Part shown: piece after piece, positions 1 through 6,382 of the stretch
Numbering within the stretch: the first letter of the stretch is position 1
Layout of the letters: each line of letters opens with the position of its first letter
NCBI GenBank assembly: GCA_018676275.1
Contig: JABHFC010000168.1
Coordinates: forward strand, 1-12,675
DNA: 12,675 nucleotides
Reading direction: 5' to 3'
DNA from: Gammaproteobacteria bacterium
Lineage (GTDB): Bacteria > Pseudomonadota > Gammaproteobacteria > Eutrophobiales > Eutrophobiaceae
Translations under genes and position numbers: made by a program
The notes under the pieces: generated by a model
Databases searched by the model: none
Told to the model about the DNA's origin: nothing
Seen by the model: only the letters and a program-made list of their open reading frames with translations

Positions 1-67
1 ACTTTGATCTTTAACAGACCTGACTTTTTATACATGGGATAATTTGAACTAGGCAGGAATAATAGGA

Positions 68-83
68 TGGCGGAGGGGGAGTC
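68..83 (-). other. tRNA 3'-end-like string, possible attachment-site remnant
   Basis: Read on the minus strand the sequence is GACTCCCCCTCCGCCA, which resembles the last bases of a tRNA acceptor arm (Ser-type CCTCCGCCA ending) including an encoded CCA. No complete tRNA can be folded here: the expected T-arm GGTTCGAATCC is replaced by GGTTGACTCC. Integrative elements often leave such a 3' fragment as attL or attR, so this could mark an island edge. No integrase gene is visible in the window. Chance similarity is quite possible. Confidence 0.2.
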
Positions 84-117
84 AACCACTTATATTGATA
101 TCAATGAATAAAATCAT

Positions 118-154
118 AAATTTACCAAATTTACCACCAAATTTACCACCAAAT
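118..154. repeat. Short tandem repeat AAATTTACCACC
   Basis: A 9-base unit AAATTTACC (118-126) is followed by two perfect AAATTTACCACC units (127-138, 139-150) and a partial AAAT (151-154). It lies 35 bp from the tRNA-end-like string. No function can be assigned. Confidence 0.75.
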
Positions 155-584
155 GATCGACTTAGGTTGAAGAATTTTATATACGGGACTGTATCATATT
201 AGAATAAACGAATAAGTATACCTATGCCTCGCGCGCGCATATAGATTAACTATATACATAATCATTACATCAATTTTTCCTATTTTCCTATTTTAATGTG
301 ATCTTAACTCAATCAACGCTGCAAGACTGCGTAAGCGTATCTACGATAATCAGTTATCTATACTCACGCATAATTCTTCACAAGTCAGGCACCATCCGCA
401 ACAATATTTGCAAAGAACAGAGTAAAGATTCGTTTTATAGCGATTTTGTATTGGAGTCCATAATCAATATGTTTGCACTCTTTTGGGTATGCCAGGGGGG
501 CTGTGGTGTCGTCTCTGATTGGCCAAGATAAAACACTATTTTTATCTGTACGATAATGCTAATTATTTTTTTCAATAAATAGTC

Positions 585-614
585 TTGAACATCTGACCAT
601 TTTAGAGATATAAT
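585..614 (+). promoter_or_regulatory. Sigma-70-like promoter for the 755-2128 genes
   Basis: A -35-like TTGAAC (585-590) and a perfect -10 TATAAT (609-614) are separated by 18 bp. Transcription would start near 621 and run through the hairpin leader (635-732), the 48-codon ORF and the 296-aa gene, giving a 5' leader of about 135 nt. The -35 matches TTGACA only at its first four bases, and AT-rich DNA yields such matches by chance. Confidence 0.45.
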
Positions 615-634
615 AAGTAATGATTATCAAGAGA

Positions 635-732
635 ACCGGTTTGGTTTGCATAGACACATCCTGTGTCTTACCGGTCAGCAACCTTTACAGGCATGTCCTG
701 AAGGTGCTTGCAGAAGCTTCGTAATTACGAAG
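635..732 (+). ncRNA. Three-hairpin structured leader or small RNA
   Basis: Three dyads lie end to end. Hairpin 1: AGACACA (652-658), loop TCC, TGTGTCT (662-668), enclosed by ACCGGT at 635-640 and 670-675 with an 11-nt bulge. Hairpin 2: AGC/GCT, ACCTT/AAGGT and CAGG/CCTG stacked around a CATGT loop (677-708), 12 pairs with a single-A bulge and a 2-nt bulge. Hairpin 3: a perfect 16-bp palindrome CTTCGTAATTACGAAG (717-732). No T-run follows, so it does not look like a plain terminator. It sits between the promoter at 585-614 and the first start codon. It could be a regulatory leader, a small RNA or a DNA-level recombination or protein-binding site. I do not recognise the family. Confidence 0.45.
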
Positions 733-754
733 AACGATATGGGTGAGAGCCAAA

Positions 755-901
755 ATGCCTAAGTTATATATCCTATTAGCATTTCAATACTGGCTTAAAA
801 AGAATTTAATTCCTTTCAAATGGACAGCTGTGTCCAATTTTGGTGGAACTATAATTCTTTTACTCATTCGATTAATGCTTATGCATAGGAGAATGATATG
901 A
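755..901 (+). CDS. Small 48-aa putative membrane peptide
   Basis: ATG at 755 opens 48 codons ending in TGA at 899-901. That stop overlaps the ATG of the next gene (898-900) as ATGA, a typical sign of translational coupling. A purine-rich GGGTGAGAG stretch lies at 740-748, about 6-9 nt upstream, a weak ribosome binding site. The peptide starts MPKLYILLAF, has a basic middle (WLKKN) and a hydrophobic stretch GGTIILLLIRLMLM (residues 30-43) that could form one membrane helix, and ends in HRRMI. No homology is recognised. The coupling argues for a real gene; the short length and AT-rich composition argue for caution. Confidence 0.4.
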   Translation: MPKLYILLAFQYWLKKNLIPFKWTAVSNFGGTIILLLIRLMLMHRRMI

Positions 902-1788
902 GCAATAAATATAGTGAATTTGAACAAAACCTAAATCCTGGAAGTCATCTGCTGAATTTGGATGATGAAACCTGGGAGGAAGTAAATGAATACCTTGTTT
1001 CAGGCAAAGGAGATGAACTGCTTATTGCTGTCAGAGAATCTCTAAGATTAGGAGAATTTGAAATTCATGATAATGAGTCTGAGGAAAGTAATGAAGAGAA
1101 TCGGTCTCAGGCAAAATTATATACATTCCCAGAACGTGAGAAATCAGAAGGATCCGATGAGGATCAAAAACTGATTGAGTACCTGCCTGAATCATCAAGG
1201 GAACATGAAGTTATTGGCAAATGGATCAGGCTGATGAAAGATCAGGAAAAAGGACTGATCCCTATTGATAAAACTAAAGATATAACTCTTTCAGGTGATC
1301 TGGAACTGGATAACGAAGTTGCATCTATACTTCTTGATACTGTCCAGACACGCCTGCCTAATTTTTATTGCCGTCATAAAGATGGTACTGAGGTTCATGG
1401 GAGAAGTATTCAAGGGTTAAAGCAAAGGAAAATTCAGTTGTTCCCTTTGCACCTGTTCTCAATTAATTGGGCATTATCAGGACCTGGAATTGATTGGCCA
1501 GAAACATACTTAGTTACTTATGTACCAGGCCATAATGTGAGAATTGTAACGGCCTCTCAGGATAGCGATGATTGCTGGGGATGTACAGACTTGGCTATAG
1601 GATTCTGCAAGCCACATAGAAGTCCTGAATTTGGAGTAAAAAATGTTATCAGGTCATGGTGGAGCCAAATTCCAAATGCAATTAGTCCATGGTCTATCTT
1701 TACAAGTGGAGGTCTGATTGATGAGGAGCGTGCAGAGAAGTGGTGTAAGGACATCTATGGTTCTAGAGATAAATACTTAGATTATTAA
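898..1788 (+). CDS. Hypothetical protein, 296 aa, unrecognised family
   Basis: The start is well supported: AGGAG lies 6 nt before the ATG, and the ATG overlaps the stop of the 48-codon ORF upstream. I do not recognise the family. The N-terminal part (about residues 1-105) is very acidic, with an E/S/N-rich low-complexity stretch around 58-90, and looks partly disordered. The C-terminal part (about 145-296) looks folded and rich in Trp, Cys and aromatic residues. Notable strings are GPGIDWPETYLVTYVPG (195-211), DDCWGCTDLAIGF (224-236, Cys226 and Cys229), a further Cys-Lys-Pro-His at 237-240, and RSWWSQ (252-257). The C-x2-C plus later Cys/His could bind metal, but the spacing fits no zinc-finger family I know. 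No signal peptide or membrane segment is visible, so it is probably cytoplasmic. It is likely expressed with the small ORF before it and perhaps the 83-aa gene after it. Confidence 0.8.
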   Translation: MSNKYSEFEQNLNPGSHLLNLDDETWEEVNEYLVSGKGDELLIAVRESLRLGEFEIHDNESEESNEENRSQAKLYTFPEREKSEGSDEDQKLIEYLPESSREHEVIGKWIRLMKDQEKGLIPIDKTKDITLSGDLELDNEVASILLDTVQTRLPNFYCRHKDGTEVHGRSIQGLKQRKIQLFPLHLFSINWALSGPGIDWPETYLVTYVPGHNVRIVTASQDSDDCWGCTDLAIGFCKPHRSPEFGVKNVIRSWWSQIPNAISPWSIFTSGGLIDEERAEKWCKDIYGSRDKYLDY

Positions 1789-1810
1789 TTAAATTTAATA
1801 ACTCGTGCAA

Positions 1811-1846
1811 TGCCTTCCTTAGCATTTAGTTAGGGAAGGTAAGGCA
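1811..1846. repeat. Imperfect inverted repeat between the 296-aa and 83-aa genes
   Basis: TGCCTTCCTT (1811-1820) pairs with AAGG-T-AAGGCA (1836-1846), ten pairs with one bulged T, around a 15-nt loop. No U-run follows on the plus strand, so it is a weak terminator candidate. It may instead be an intercistronic hairpin that separates expression of the two genes. Confidence 0.4.
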
Positions 1847-1876
1847 AATAATAAACACTAAATTTAAAAGGTAATT

Positions 1877-2128
1877 ATGGAATATGATCAAAACCAACTT
1901 GAAATATTAATGCATAAGGTGGCTCTCACTCTGGGAAGCAACTTGGAAGGGCTACTTTTTCAACAAAAGAACATTTTAGAGAACCACTTAAACAATCTCA
2001 TGACAGATCACAACGGACAGGCAGATTCGATAACTCCTGATGAAATAATAGGAGCATATGAAATTGCAACCATACATAATGGGCATCCGAGCTATTTTTT
2101 ATGTGGCTGGGAAGAGAAAATTAATTAA
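1877..2128 (+). CDS. Hypothetical protein, 83 aa
   Basis: The start is supported by AAAAGG about 5 nt before the ATG. The product is unrecognised: a helical N-terminal half (EYDQNQLEILMHKVALTLG onward, then QQKNILENHLNNLM) and a C-terminal half with ITPDEIIGAYEIATIHNG and SYFLCGWEEK. There is no signal peptide or membrane helix. It lies 88 bp after the 296-aa gene on the same strand, separated by a hairpin, and its stop codon falls directly beside a TCTGACCCC-type repeat. It could be a partner of the 296-aa protein or an independent orphan. The reading frame is clean, but no conserved motif backs it. Confidence 0.6.
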   Translation: MEYDQNQLEILMHKVALTLGSNLEGLLFQQKNILENHLNNLMTDHNGQADSITPDEIIGAYEIATIHNGHPSYFLCGWEEKIN

Positions 2129-2144
2129 CTCTGACCCCATTTAT
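2121..2144. repeat. TTAATTAACTCTGACCCC-type dispersed repeat
   Basis: The string around the stop of the 83-aa gene, TTAATTAACTCTGACCCC followed by ATTTAT, resembles the GGGGTCAGAGTTAATT-type sequences I associate with the flanks of REP-associated tyrosine transposase (RAYT, IS200-like) units in many proteobacteria. Only one copy is seen here and no transposase is present, so the assignment rests on recall of a pattern. Confidence 0.3.
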
Positions 2145-2388
2145 ATGTAAGTTCTCTGACTTTGAAGAATTAGTGGGGGTTATTCAGAGGAGATGATGGG
2201 GTTGGAATTATGAAGATTGTTTGCAAAGGTTAACGGAAAGGACGTTCTATGAGGTCGATACACTCTCAGGTTTACCATTTCTGAAAATCCTTTCAGTCTT
2301 GTCACGCAGCAGTGGAAGAGCTTTTTGAGCGGACGGGGTGAATGAGCTTCAGCGTGATTTCAGAGAAGTGATATAGTGATTGATTGAG
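2129..2388 (+). other. Intergenic stretch with possible coding relic
   Basis: No intact gene. One plus frame reads FSDFEELVGVIQRR, a stop at 2194-2196, then 43 open codons to a stop at 2326-2328 and another 15 codons to a TAG, with a protein-like composition (for example YEDCLQRLTERTFYEVDTL). The first part overlaps the 24-bp direct repeat (2155-2178). It could be the decayed end of a gene, but no family is recognised and no start codon is present. Confidence 0.25.
2155..2178. repeat. 24-bp direct repeat, left copy
   Basis: TCTGACTTTGAAGAATTAG followed by TGGGG matches 12537-12560 at 23 of 24 positions, in the same orientation and about 10.4 kb apart. The two copies bracket the whole minus-strand cassette. 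They may mark edges of an inserted or recombined block, or be copies of a dispersed repeat. Confidence 0.6.
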
Positions 2389-2730
2389 TTAATTTCCGGG
2401 AATAGCTATATCTAGGCCAAGCAGTGGAGCGTATTGTTGCGCACCAAAAATATCTGGATCACCGGCGGAGCCACTTGGTCTTTCACGGTAGATTGTAAAC
2501 TTAATTGCAAATGCAGGATCAAATTCAACAAAATCAGAAATACGCTTATCTTCAATTCCATAAAGGGTGCAAATGGTTTCTCTGGTCAGTGAACCACTGT
2601 TTTTAACAAGCTTGTAATTGTCGTGGTCGCTAAAAATGATATCGAACGTAATTTTATCAACACCGGCATTTTTACTGCGAATGGTTTTAGCCAAATCCGT
2701 CAATTTGCGGGTTGTTTGATTGGCACTCAT
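2389..2730 (-). CDS. DUF4387 family protein, AtuA partner
   Basis: This 113-aa protein matches the DUF4387 pattern from memory: LTDLAKTIRSKNAGVDKITFDI near the N terminus, LTRETICTLYGI in the middle, then FDPAFAIKFTIYRERPSGS and a closing DIFGAQQYAPLLGL. The family is small, cytoplasmic and of unproven biochemistry, usually encoded beside an AtuA-like (DUF1446) gene, as here. Longer AtuA proteins carry a C-terminal extension, and DUF4387 may be its separate counterpart (inference). I chose ATG at 2730 because AAGGAGGT, a near-perfect Shine-Dalgarno, lies 8 nt upstream within the end of the AtuA-like gene. A GTG three codons earlier (2739) sits inside that site. The start follows the upstream TGA by 1 nt, so the pair is translationally coupled. 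It is the last gene of the cassette. Confidence 0.88.
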   Translation of the reverse strand: MSANQTTRKLTDLAKTIRSKNAGVDKITFDIIFSDHDNYKLVKNSGSLTRETICTLYGIEDKRISDFVEFDPAFAIKFTIYRERPSGSAGDPDIFGAQQYAPLLGLDIAIPGN

Positions 2731-2731
2731 G

Positions 2732-4093
2732 TCAAACACCTCCTTCTGTCATATGTGTCGGGAATAACTCCAGAGAGTCTTCAACTGCAATGGTATGGTT
2801 TAGCGTCCAGACATATGCCGGACTGGTTTGAACTACTTCATCAAGGACAAAGGAAACAGATCCTGCCGTTCCTTTGACATTTTCAAGACGCGCATAAAAC
2901 ATTTGGCGTGTTCCAGTCATGCAGATTTCTTCAGCTATTTCTGCCGTCGGAGCAACAGCCTGAACAACAATACAAAGCTCGTGCGACGAATGCTCTTTAA
3001 TTGGTTCCAAATCACCCATCACACCGTTTTTGCCATAGACATTGTAATGAAGCTCGTACCCATTATCACCGAATTTGTCCCTAACTTGTGTTTTTGCCCA
3101 ATCAATCACTTTATCGACATTTTCAATTGTGTACGGATCGCGAATACCTGCGATCCCAATAAACCGCTCACCGGTTTTCCCAGCACCTTCCAGTTTGACT
3201 CTAAATTCTTCAGCCGGAATAAACTCTTGCCCTGAAATCCGAGTTGTTTTTTCATTAACTTGCTCATAATTACATTTCGTCATGTCCAACATGCCACCAG
3301 CCACAAATTCGTGATAGGGGTTAGATCGTTCATACATGGCATGCCCGGCAACGGATGCGACTGTGCATTGTTGTTCGGGGCTCATCGCCGTTACCAGTAC
3401 TTCACCAGATTTAACCTCACCCAAAACAGTCTCTTTACCGCCGTAGGGTTCAGCGCAAAAAGAGGCACACTCTAGGACCTTGCCAAGGTAGTATGCGTCA
3501 GCCTCTGAGTGTCCACGGCTCATAACTGCGGCCGCGAAAATCGCGCTATCGGAACTACGGCCTCCAATGATGACATCTGCATCTTGATCTAAAAGCACCT
3601 TAAATGGATGCACGCCTGCCATGGCAACAATACGATCTGTCGCATTAAGCTGAGCTTCGGTCAATTCGGGGCGCTCATCAAGACCGTTGATCGGGGTCCC
3701 TTTTTGCATTTTCGCTCGGAGATATTCTTTGTCCACTTCAGAATAAAAATAACCTATTTTAAATTTTGGAAGAAGATGCTTTTTTGCAATGTCTTGAATA
3801 ATTGAAACAAAAAGGTCGACCCGGCTATTCGTTCCGGTGTCGCCAGCGGAACCGATCACCATAGGAACGCCAAGTTCTCTAGCGGCGAGCAACATTTCTT
3901 CAAGATCATGGGTCTGCCAAGCAAGGGGGCTGGTAGAAGTGTCTGAACCCAGAGGCCCAGGGCCAACATCATTGCTTCCAGAATCACATGCGATAAAATC
4001 TGGCTTGGCTTCAACACCAATTCTAAAACTAGCTGTTTTCAAGGGAGCAAATCCTAAGTGCCCGTTCGGGCAAATAATCTTCGTCGATTCCAT
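2732..4093 (-). CDS. AtuA-like acyclic terpene utilization family protein (DUF1446)
   Basis: The 453-aa product belongs to the AtuA/DUF1446 family, named for the atu operon of citronellol/geraniol-degrading Pseudomonas, where the exact reaction of AtuA is not settled. Family-like strings are CDSGSNDVGPGPLG (36-49), GSAGDTGTN (81-89), and IIGGRSSDSAIFA (175-187) followed by a DMTKCNYEQ segment. There is no signal peptide, so it is cytoplasmic. It is shorter than full AtuA proteins as I recall them (near 600 aa) and is paired with a separate DUF4387 gene. None of the other atu genes (carboxylase, acyl-CoA dehydrogenase) is present, so a terpene substrate should not be assumed. The ATG at 4093 was preferred; a GTG at 4102 is in frame, and neither has a strong ribosome binding site (AAAGTG lies 8 nt before the ATG). 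A sigma-54 promoter, IHF-like site and operator lie just upstream. Confidence 0.88.
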   Translation of the reverse strand: MESTKIICPNGHLGFAPLKTASFRIGVEAKPDFIACDSGSNDVGPGPLGSDTSTSPLAWQTHDLEEMLLAARELGVPMVIGSAGDTGTNSRVDLFVSIIQDIAKKHLLPKFKIGYFYSEVDKEYLRAKMQKGTPINGLDERPELTEAQLNATDRIVAMAGVHPFKVLLDQDADVIIGGRSSDSAIFAAAVMSRGHSEADAYYLGKVLECASFCAEPYGGKETVLGEVKSGEVLVTAMSPEQQCTVASVAGHAMYERSNPYHEFVAGGMLDMTKCNYEQVNEKTTRISGQEFIPAEEFRVKLEGAGKTGERFIGIAGIRDPYTIENVDKVIDWAKTQVRDKFGDNGYELHYNVYGKNGVMGDLEPIKEHSSHELCIVVQAVAPTAEIAEEICMTGTRQMFYARLENVKGTAGSVSFVLDEVVQTSPAYVWTLNHTIAVEDSLELFPTHMTEGGV

Positions 4094-4146
4094 AATTATC
4101 ACTTTGTTGTTTGTATAACCAATGCGAGAAATTCATACGTAAAAAG

Positions 4147-4162
4147 TGCTTCTTCCGTGCCA
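4147..4162 (-). promoter_or_regulatory. Sigma-54 (-24/-12) promoter of the AtuA-like/DUF4387 unit
   Basis: On the minus strand the sequence is TGGCACGGAAGAAGCA. It matches TGGCACG-N4-TTGCA except for AA in place of TT, with the GG and GC dinucleotides at the required spacing. Transcription would start near 4136, giving a leader of about 43 nt to the ATG at 4093. It lies just downstream of a sigma-54 activator gene and below an IHF-like site and a dyad operator. Confidence 0.75.
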
Positions 4163-4190
4163 CTCGAGATTTAAAGATTTAATAGCTTAA

Positions 4191-4203
4191 ATTCAATACT
4201 TTA
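4191..4203 (+). promoter_or_regulatory. IHF-like site in the AtuA promoter region
   Basis: ATTCAATACTTTA matches the IHF consensus WATCAA-N4-TTR at all but its second base. Its centre is near -61 from the predicted start, between the -24/-12 promoter and the upstream operator, where IHF bends DNA in many sigma-54 promoters. Confidence 0.5.
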
Positions 4204-4233
4204 GATTTTTTTTTGTGACATCTTTTTTAGATA

Positions 4234-4271
4234 TGCGTTATTTGTACGCAAATTGGCGCCGTTGGCACGCG
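4234..4271. promoter_or_regulatory. 38-bp dyad operator A, candidate activator-binding enhancer
   Basis: The layout is TGCGT (4234-4238), N10, CAAATTGG (4249-4256), N10, ACGCG (4267-4271), nearly symmetrical about 4252.5. The same layout with the same spacings recurs at 12171-12208. It spans about -98 to -135 from the predicted AtuA transcription start and ends 1 bp from the activator's stop codon. It is the best candidate binding site for the activator encoded beside it. A shorter perfect TGCGT-N7-ACGCA dyad (4234-4250) lies inside it. Confidence 0.6.
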
Positions 4272-4272
4272 G

Positions 4273-5277
4273 CTACTTCGATATGCTCAATTTGTTTAAT
4301 TGGTGGCGCAGGGCATGCCGAGACATGCCAAGTATTTTTGCGGCACGAGTGATGCCCCCATTACTGCTAAAAAGAGCCTTTTTGATCAATTGTTTTTGGA
4401 ATGAGGAAGTTGCATCGTAAAAGCCAAGTTTCTCAATTGCTCCGCTATTCTTCTGGAAAATATCATCTGACAGATCCTCTGGGTACATAGTTCCGACCCC
4501 TTCTTCAACTTCACGCATAATTCTAGGTGGGATGTGGCGAGCTAATACATGATTTTCAGATTCGAGAATAAAAATTCGTTCCAAAAGATTTTCAAGTTCA
4601 CGGACATTTCCCGGCCAATGATAGGAACGAAAAATATCCTCTACAGCGGACTCTACTCCACGAATATTCCTCTCGTATCGAGTGTTGAGCCTGCGCATAA
4701 AATACTCGCAAAGAAGCAATACATCGTCGCCACGGTCACGCAGGGGCGGTATATTGATAGCGACGACTTGTAGGCGATAATAAAGATCATCCCTAAACTT
4801 TCCGGCACGGACTTCACCAGATAGTATTTTATTCGTCGCGGCAATAAAACGGACATCTACTTTCTTGGATTTGACAGACCCAACGCTACGAAACTCTTGT
4901 GTATCCAATAGACTTAATAGCTTTGCTTGCAAAACAGGATCTAACTCTCTGATCTCATCAAAGAATATGCTGCCACCATTTGCCGCTTCAACAAGCCCAG
5001 TTTTTTTACTAAGCGCCCCAGTGAATGCCCCTTTCTCATGCCCAAAAAGCTCGCTTTCCATCAAATTGGCAGGTATAGCTGCACAGTTTACATCAATAAA
5101 TTCCTTGTCTGAGCGTGTAGAGTGCTCGTGCAACAAGTGGGCAACCATACCTTTTCCCGTACCTGTTTCTCCATAAATAACAACTGTTCTAGCTTTGCTT
5201 TTTGCTACACGGGAGATTAAGCGCCGGGTTTCAACAATGCTTTCGTGTTCTCCAACTAAAAAACCTTGATATACCAT
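4273..5277 (-). CDS. Sigma-54-dependent transcriptional activator without sensor domain
   Basis: This 334-aa protein is an AAA+ enhancer-binding protein that uses ATP hydrolysis to open sigma-54 promoters. Visible motifs are Walker A GETGTGKG (36-43), the sigma-54-contacting GAFTGA loop (83-88), Walker B SIFFDE (103-108), FRDDLYYRL with the arginine-finger region (161-169), a WPGNVRELENLLER sensor-II-type segment, and a C-terminal Fis-type helix-turn-helix (about 306-334, GITRAAKILGMSRHALRHQL). The AAA+ core begins within the first ten residues, so there is no receiver, GAF, PAS or other input domain; PspF is similarly short. AGGAG lies 6 nt before the ATG, which supports the start. It follows the C45 gene by 17 bp in the transporter operon, so it should be co-transcribed and could control its own operon as well as the AtuA unit. 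Confidence 0.95.
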   Translation of the reverse strand: MVYQGFLVGEHESIVETRRLISRVAKSKARTVVIYGETGTGKGMVAHLLHEHSTRSDKEFIDVNCAAIPANLMESELFGHEKGAFTGALSKKTGLVEAANGGSIFFDEIRELDPVLQAKLLSLLDTQEFRSVGSVKSKKVDVRFIAATNKILSGEVRAGKFRDDLYYRLQVVAINIPPLRDRGDDVLLLCEYFMRRLNTRYERNIRGVESAVEDIFRSYHWPGNVRELENLLERIFILESENHVLARHIPPRIMREVEEGVGTMYPEDLSDDIFQKNSGAIEKLGFYDATSSFQKQLIKKALFSSNGGITRAAKILGMSRHALRHQLNKLSISK

Positions 5278-5294
5278 TTTCCACTCCTAGTTTT

Positions 5295-6380
5295 CTAAAC
5301 CAACTTCTGGTTAAGTGTATAGACTTGCCAATCGTTTTCACAGGGTAAACTAGGACAAAAATAGAGTTCTTGTGTTTTGCAACAGAAAATCACAGATGAT
5401 ATCGTCAGAGAATCACCATCAATGCCGTGACGGCAAAGCGCTCTATCTGCTGTCTCATGTGATTTTAAAAGATCAGAAACAGACCTTAATTCAACAGTAT
5501 TATCATGGCATTTTGGGTCTGTATTTATTTTATCCAATCGCCCAAGTGAACTTGCTGACAGTGGGTCACTCTGGGTACGGGTCGCGTACTTGGCAAGCTC
5601 TGGATCTTGATAATGATTAGTGTGTGAAACGAAACCACCCATACCCCTATCCACATAAACCCGACCGTGCCCTAATTCGACCGACACCAGATTGCCGGAT
5701 TTATCTGCCATAACAATGGAGCCCCCCCCAACTAACTCAACACTATTGATAAGGTTTAACGCTTCTTCAACTGTTCCAGAATCCGTCAATATTTTAGTCA
5801 TTAAAAAATAACGTAACCAACCAATTCCGGGCTGCGACCAGCCAATTCGATTATCCGCTATCGCCAGTCCATCACTGTTCATACCACTTGAAAAGGCCCC
5901 TGGACTACCTAGACTACCAACAAACAAGCACTGTCTTCCGCCCCAATCGGGGTCTGATGAAAGAAAGACTTGTTGTAATTTTTTGTGCACCCCATGGTAA
6001 TCTCTATTCTTTGCTAAAATAGGGCCTGAGGATGTATTTTCAAAAGCAAAAACACTGCAACCGTCTTCCTGCCCAATGTAGTCATCAATAACGCCAAGAT
6101 GAAGGTAGGTGAATAAATCGTCAGATAAAAGACCATAGCCTTCTGCGATTCCTTTGATTTCATCAAGGCTTTCAGGCGAATATTTTTTCGTGAAATTTAA
6201 CTGCTTATTTAGGAAGGACTTTATATGTGGATCGTTTAGTTTGTTCCGCATCATGTCCAGCCGTTCTTTCACGGCTAAACACAACTCCCGTTTCAGTTCA
6301 GGTTTTCGAAGCGACTGTTGGAAACCACGGTCCCATGCAGAACCGATTAAAATGATTGGTGTAGCAGGCATTAACTTCAT
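5295..6380 (-). CDS. C45-family Ntn-hydrolase (acyl-CoA:6-APA acyltransferase-like amidase)
   Basis: The 361-aa protein resembles the C45 peptidase / acyl-coenzyme A:6-aminopenicillanic-acid acyltransferase family of N-terminal-nucleophile hydrolases, which cleave or transfer linear amide bonds. Visible signs are DGCSVFAF with the likely nucleophile Cys108, ILAKNRDYH (121-129), NSDGLAIADNRIG (168-180), GGGSIVMADKSG (218-229) and SHTNHY (252-257). In this family autoprocessing exposes the Cys as the new N terminus; the roughly 107-residue segment before it would be the pro-part. No signal peptide is evident, so it probably acts in the cytoplasm on an imported substrate. The start lies 2 bp after the dppF-like stop, with GGAA about 8 nt upstream, so the gene belongs to the transporter operon. 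Substrate unknown; N-acyl amino compounds or peptides are the natural guess. Confidence 0.85.
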   Translation of the reverse strand: MKLMPATPIILIGSAWDRGFQQSLRKPELKRELCLAVKERLDMMRNKLNDPHIKSFLNKQLNFTKKYSPESLDEIKGIAEGYGLLSDDLFTYLHLGVIDDYIGQEDGCSVFAFENTSSGPILAKNRDYHGVHKKLQQVFLSSDPDWGGRQCLFVGSLGSPGAFSSGMNSDGLAIADNRIGWSQPGIGWLRYFLMTKILTDSGTVEEALNLINSVELVGGGSIVMADKSGNLVSVELGHGRVYVDRGMGGFVSHTNHYQDPELAKYATRTQSDPLSASSLGRLDKINTDPKCHDNTVELRSVSDLLKSHETADRALCRHGIDGDSLTISSVIFCCKTQELYFCPSLPCENDWQVYTLNQKLV

Positions 6381-6382
6381 GA

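Larger units (their letters stand above)
1..620. other. Left non-coding stretch, no convincing gene
   Basis: This AT-rich stretch holds no gene I can support. The only ORF above about 70 codons (298-531, plus) starts at a GTG without a Shine-Dalgarno and has no recognisable motif. What it does contain is listed separately: a tRNA-3'-end-like string (68-83), a short tandem repeat (118-154) and a sigma-70-like promoter (585-614). A GCGCGCGC run sits near 229-237. Confidence 0.6.

Noticed and set aside
118..154. AAATTTACCACC units as a CRISPR array
   Set aside because: The units are only 9-12 bp and directly adjacent, with no spacers and no cas genes.
298..531. 77-codon plus-strand ORF in the left AT-rich stretch
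   Set aside because: It starts at GTG without a ribosome binding site, has no recognisable motif or family pattern, and lies alone in non-coding sequence.
635..732. Three-hairpin leader as a retron msr-msd or integron attC site
   Set aside because: No reverse transcriptase or integron integrase is in the window, and the RYYYAAC/GTTRRRY ends of attC sites are not seen.
2828..4118. Several plus-strand ORFs of 64-135 codons
   Set aside because: All are antisense to the AtuA-like gene and show no protein-family pattern.
4263..4272. TTGGCACGCG as another -24 element near the activator stop codon
   Set aside because: It reads on the plus strand, no GC falls at the required distance, and the bases are better explained as the right arm of operator A.
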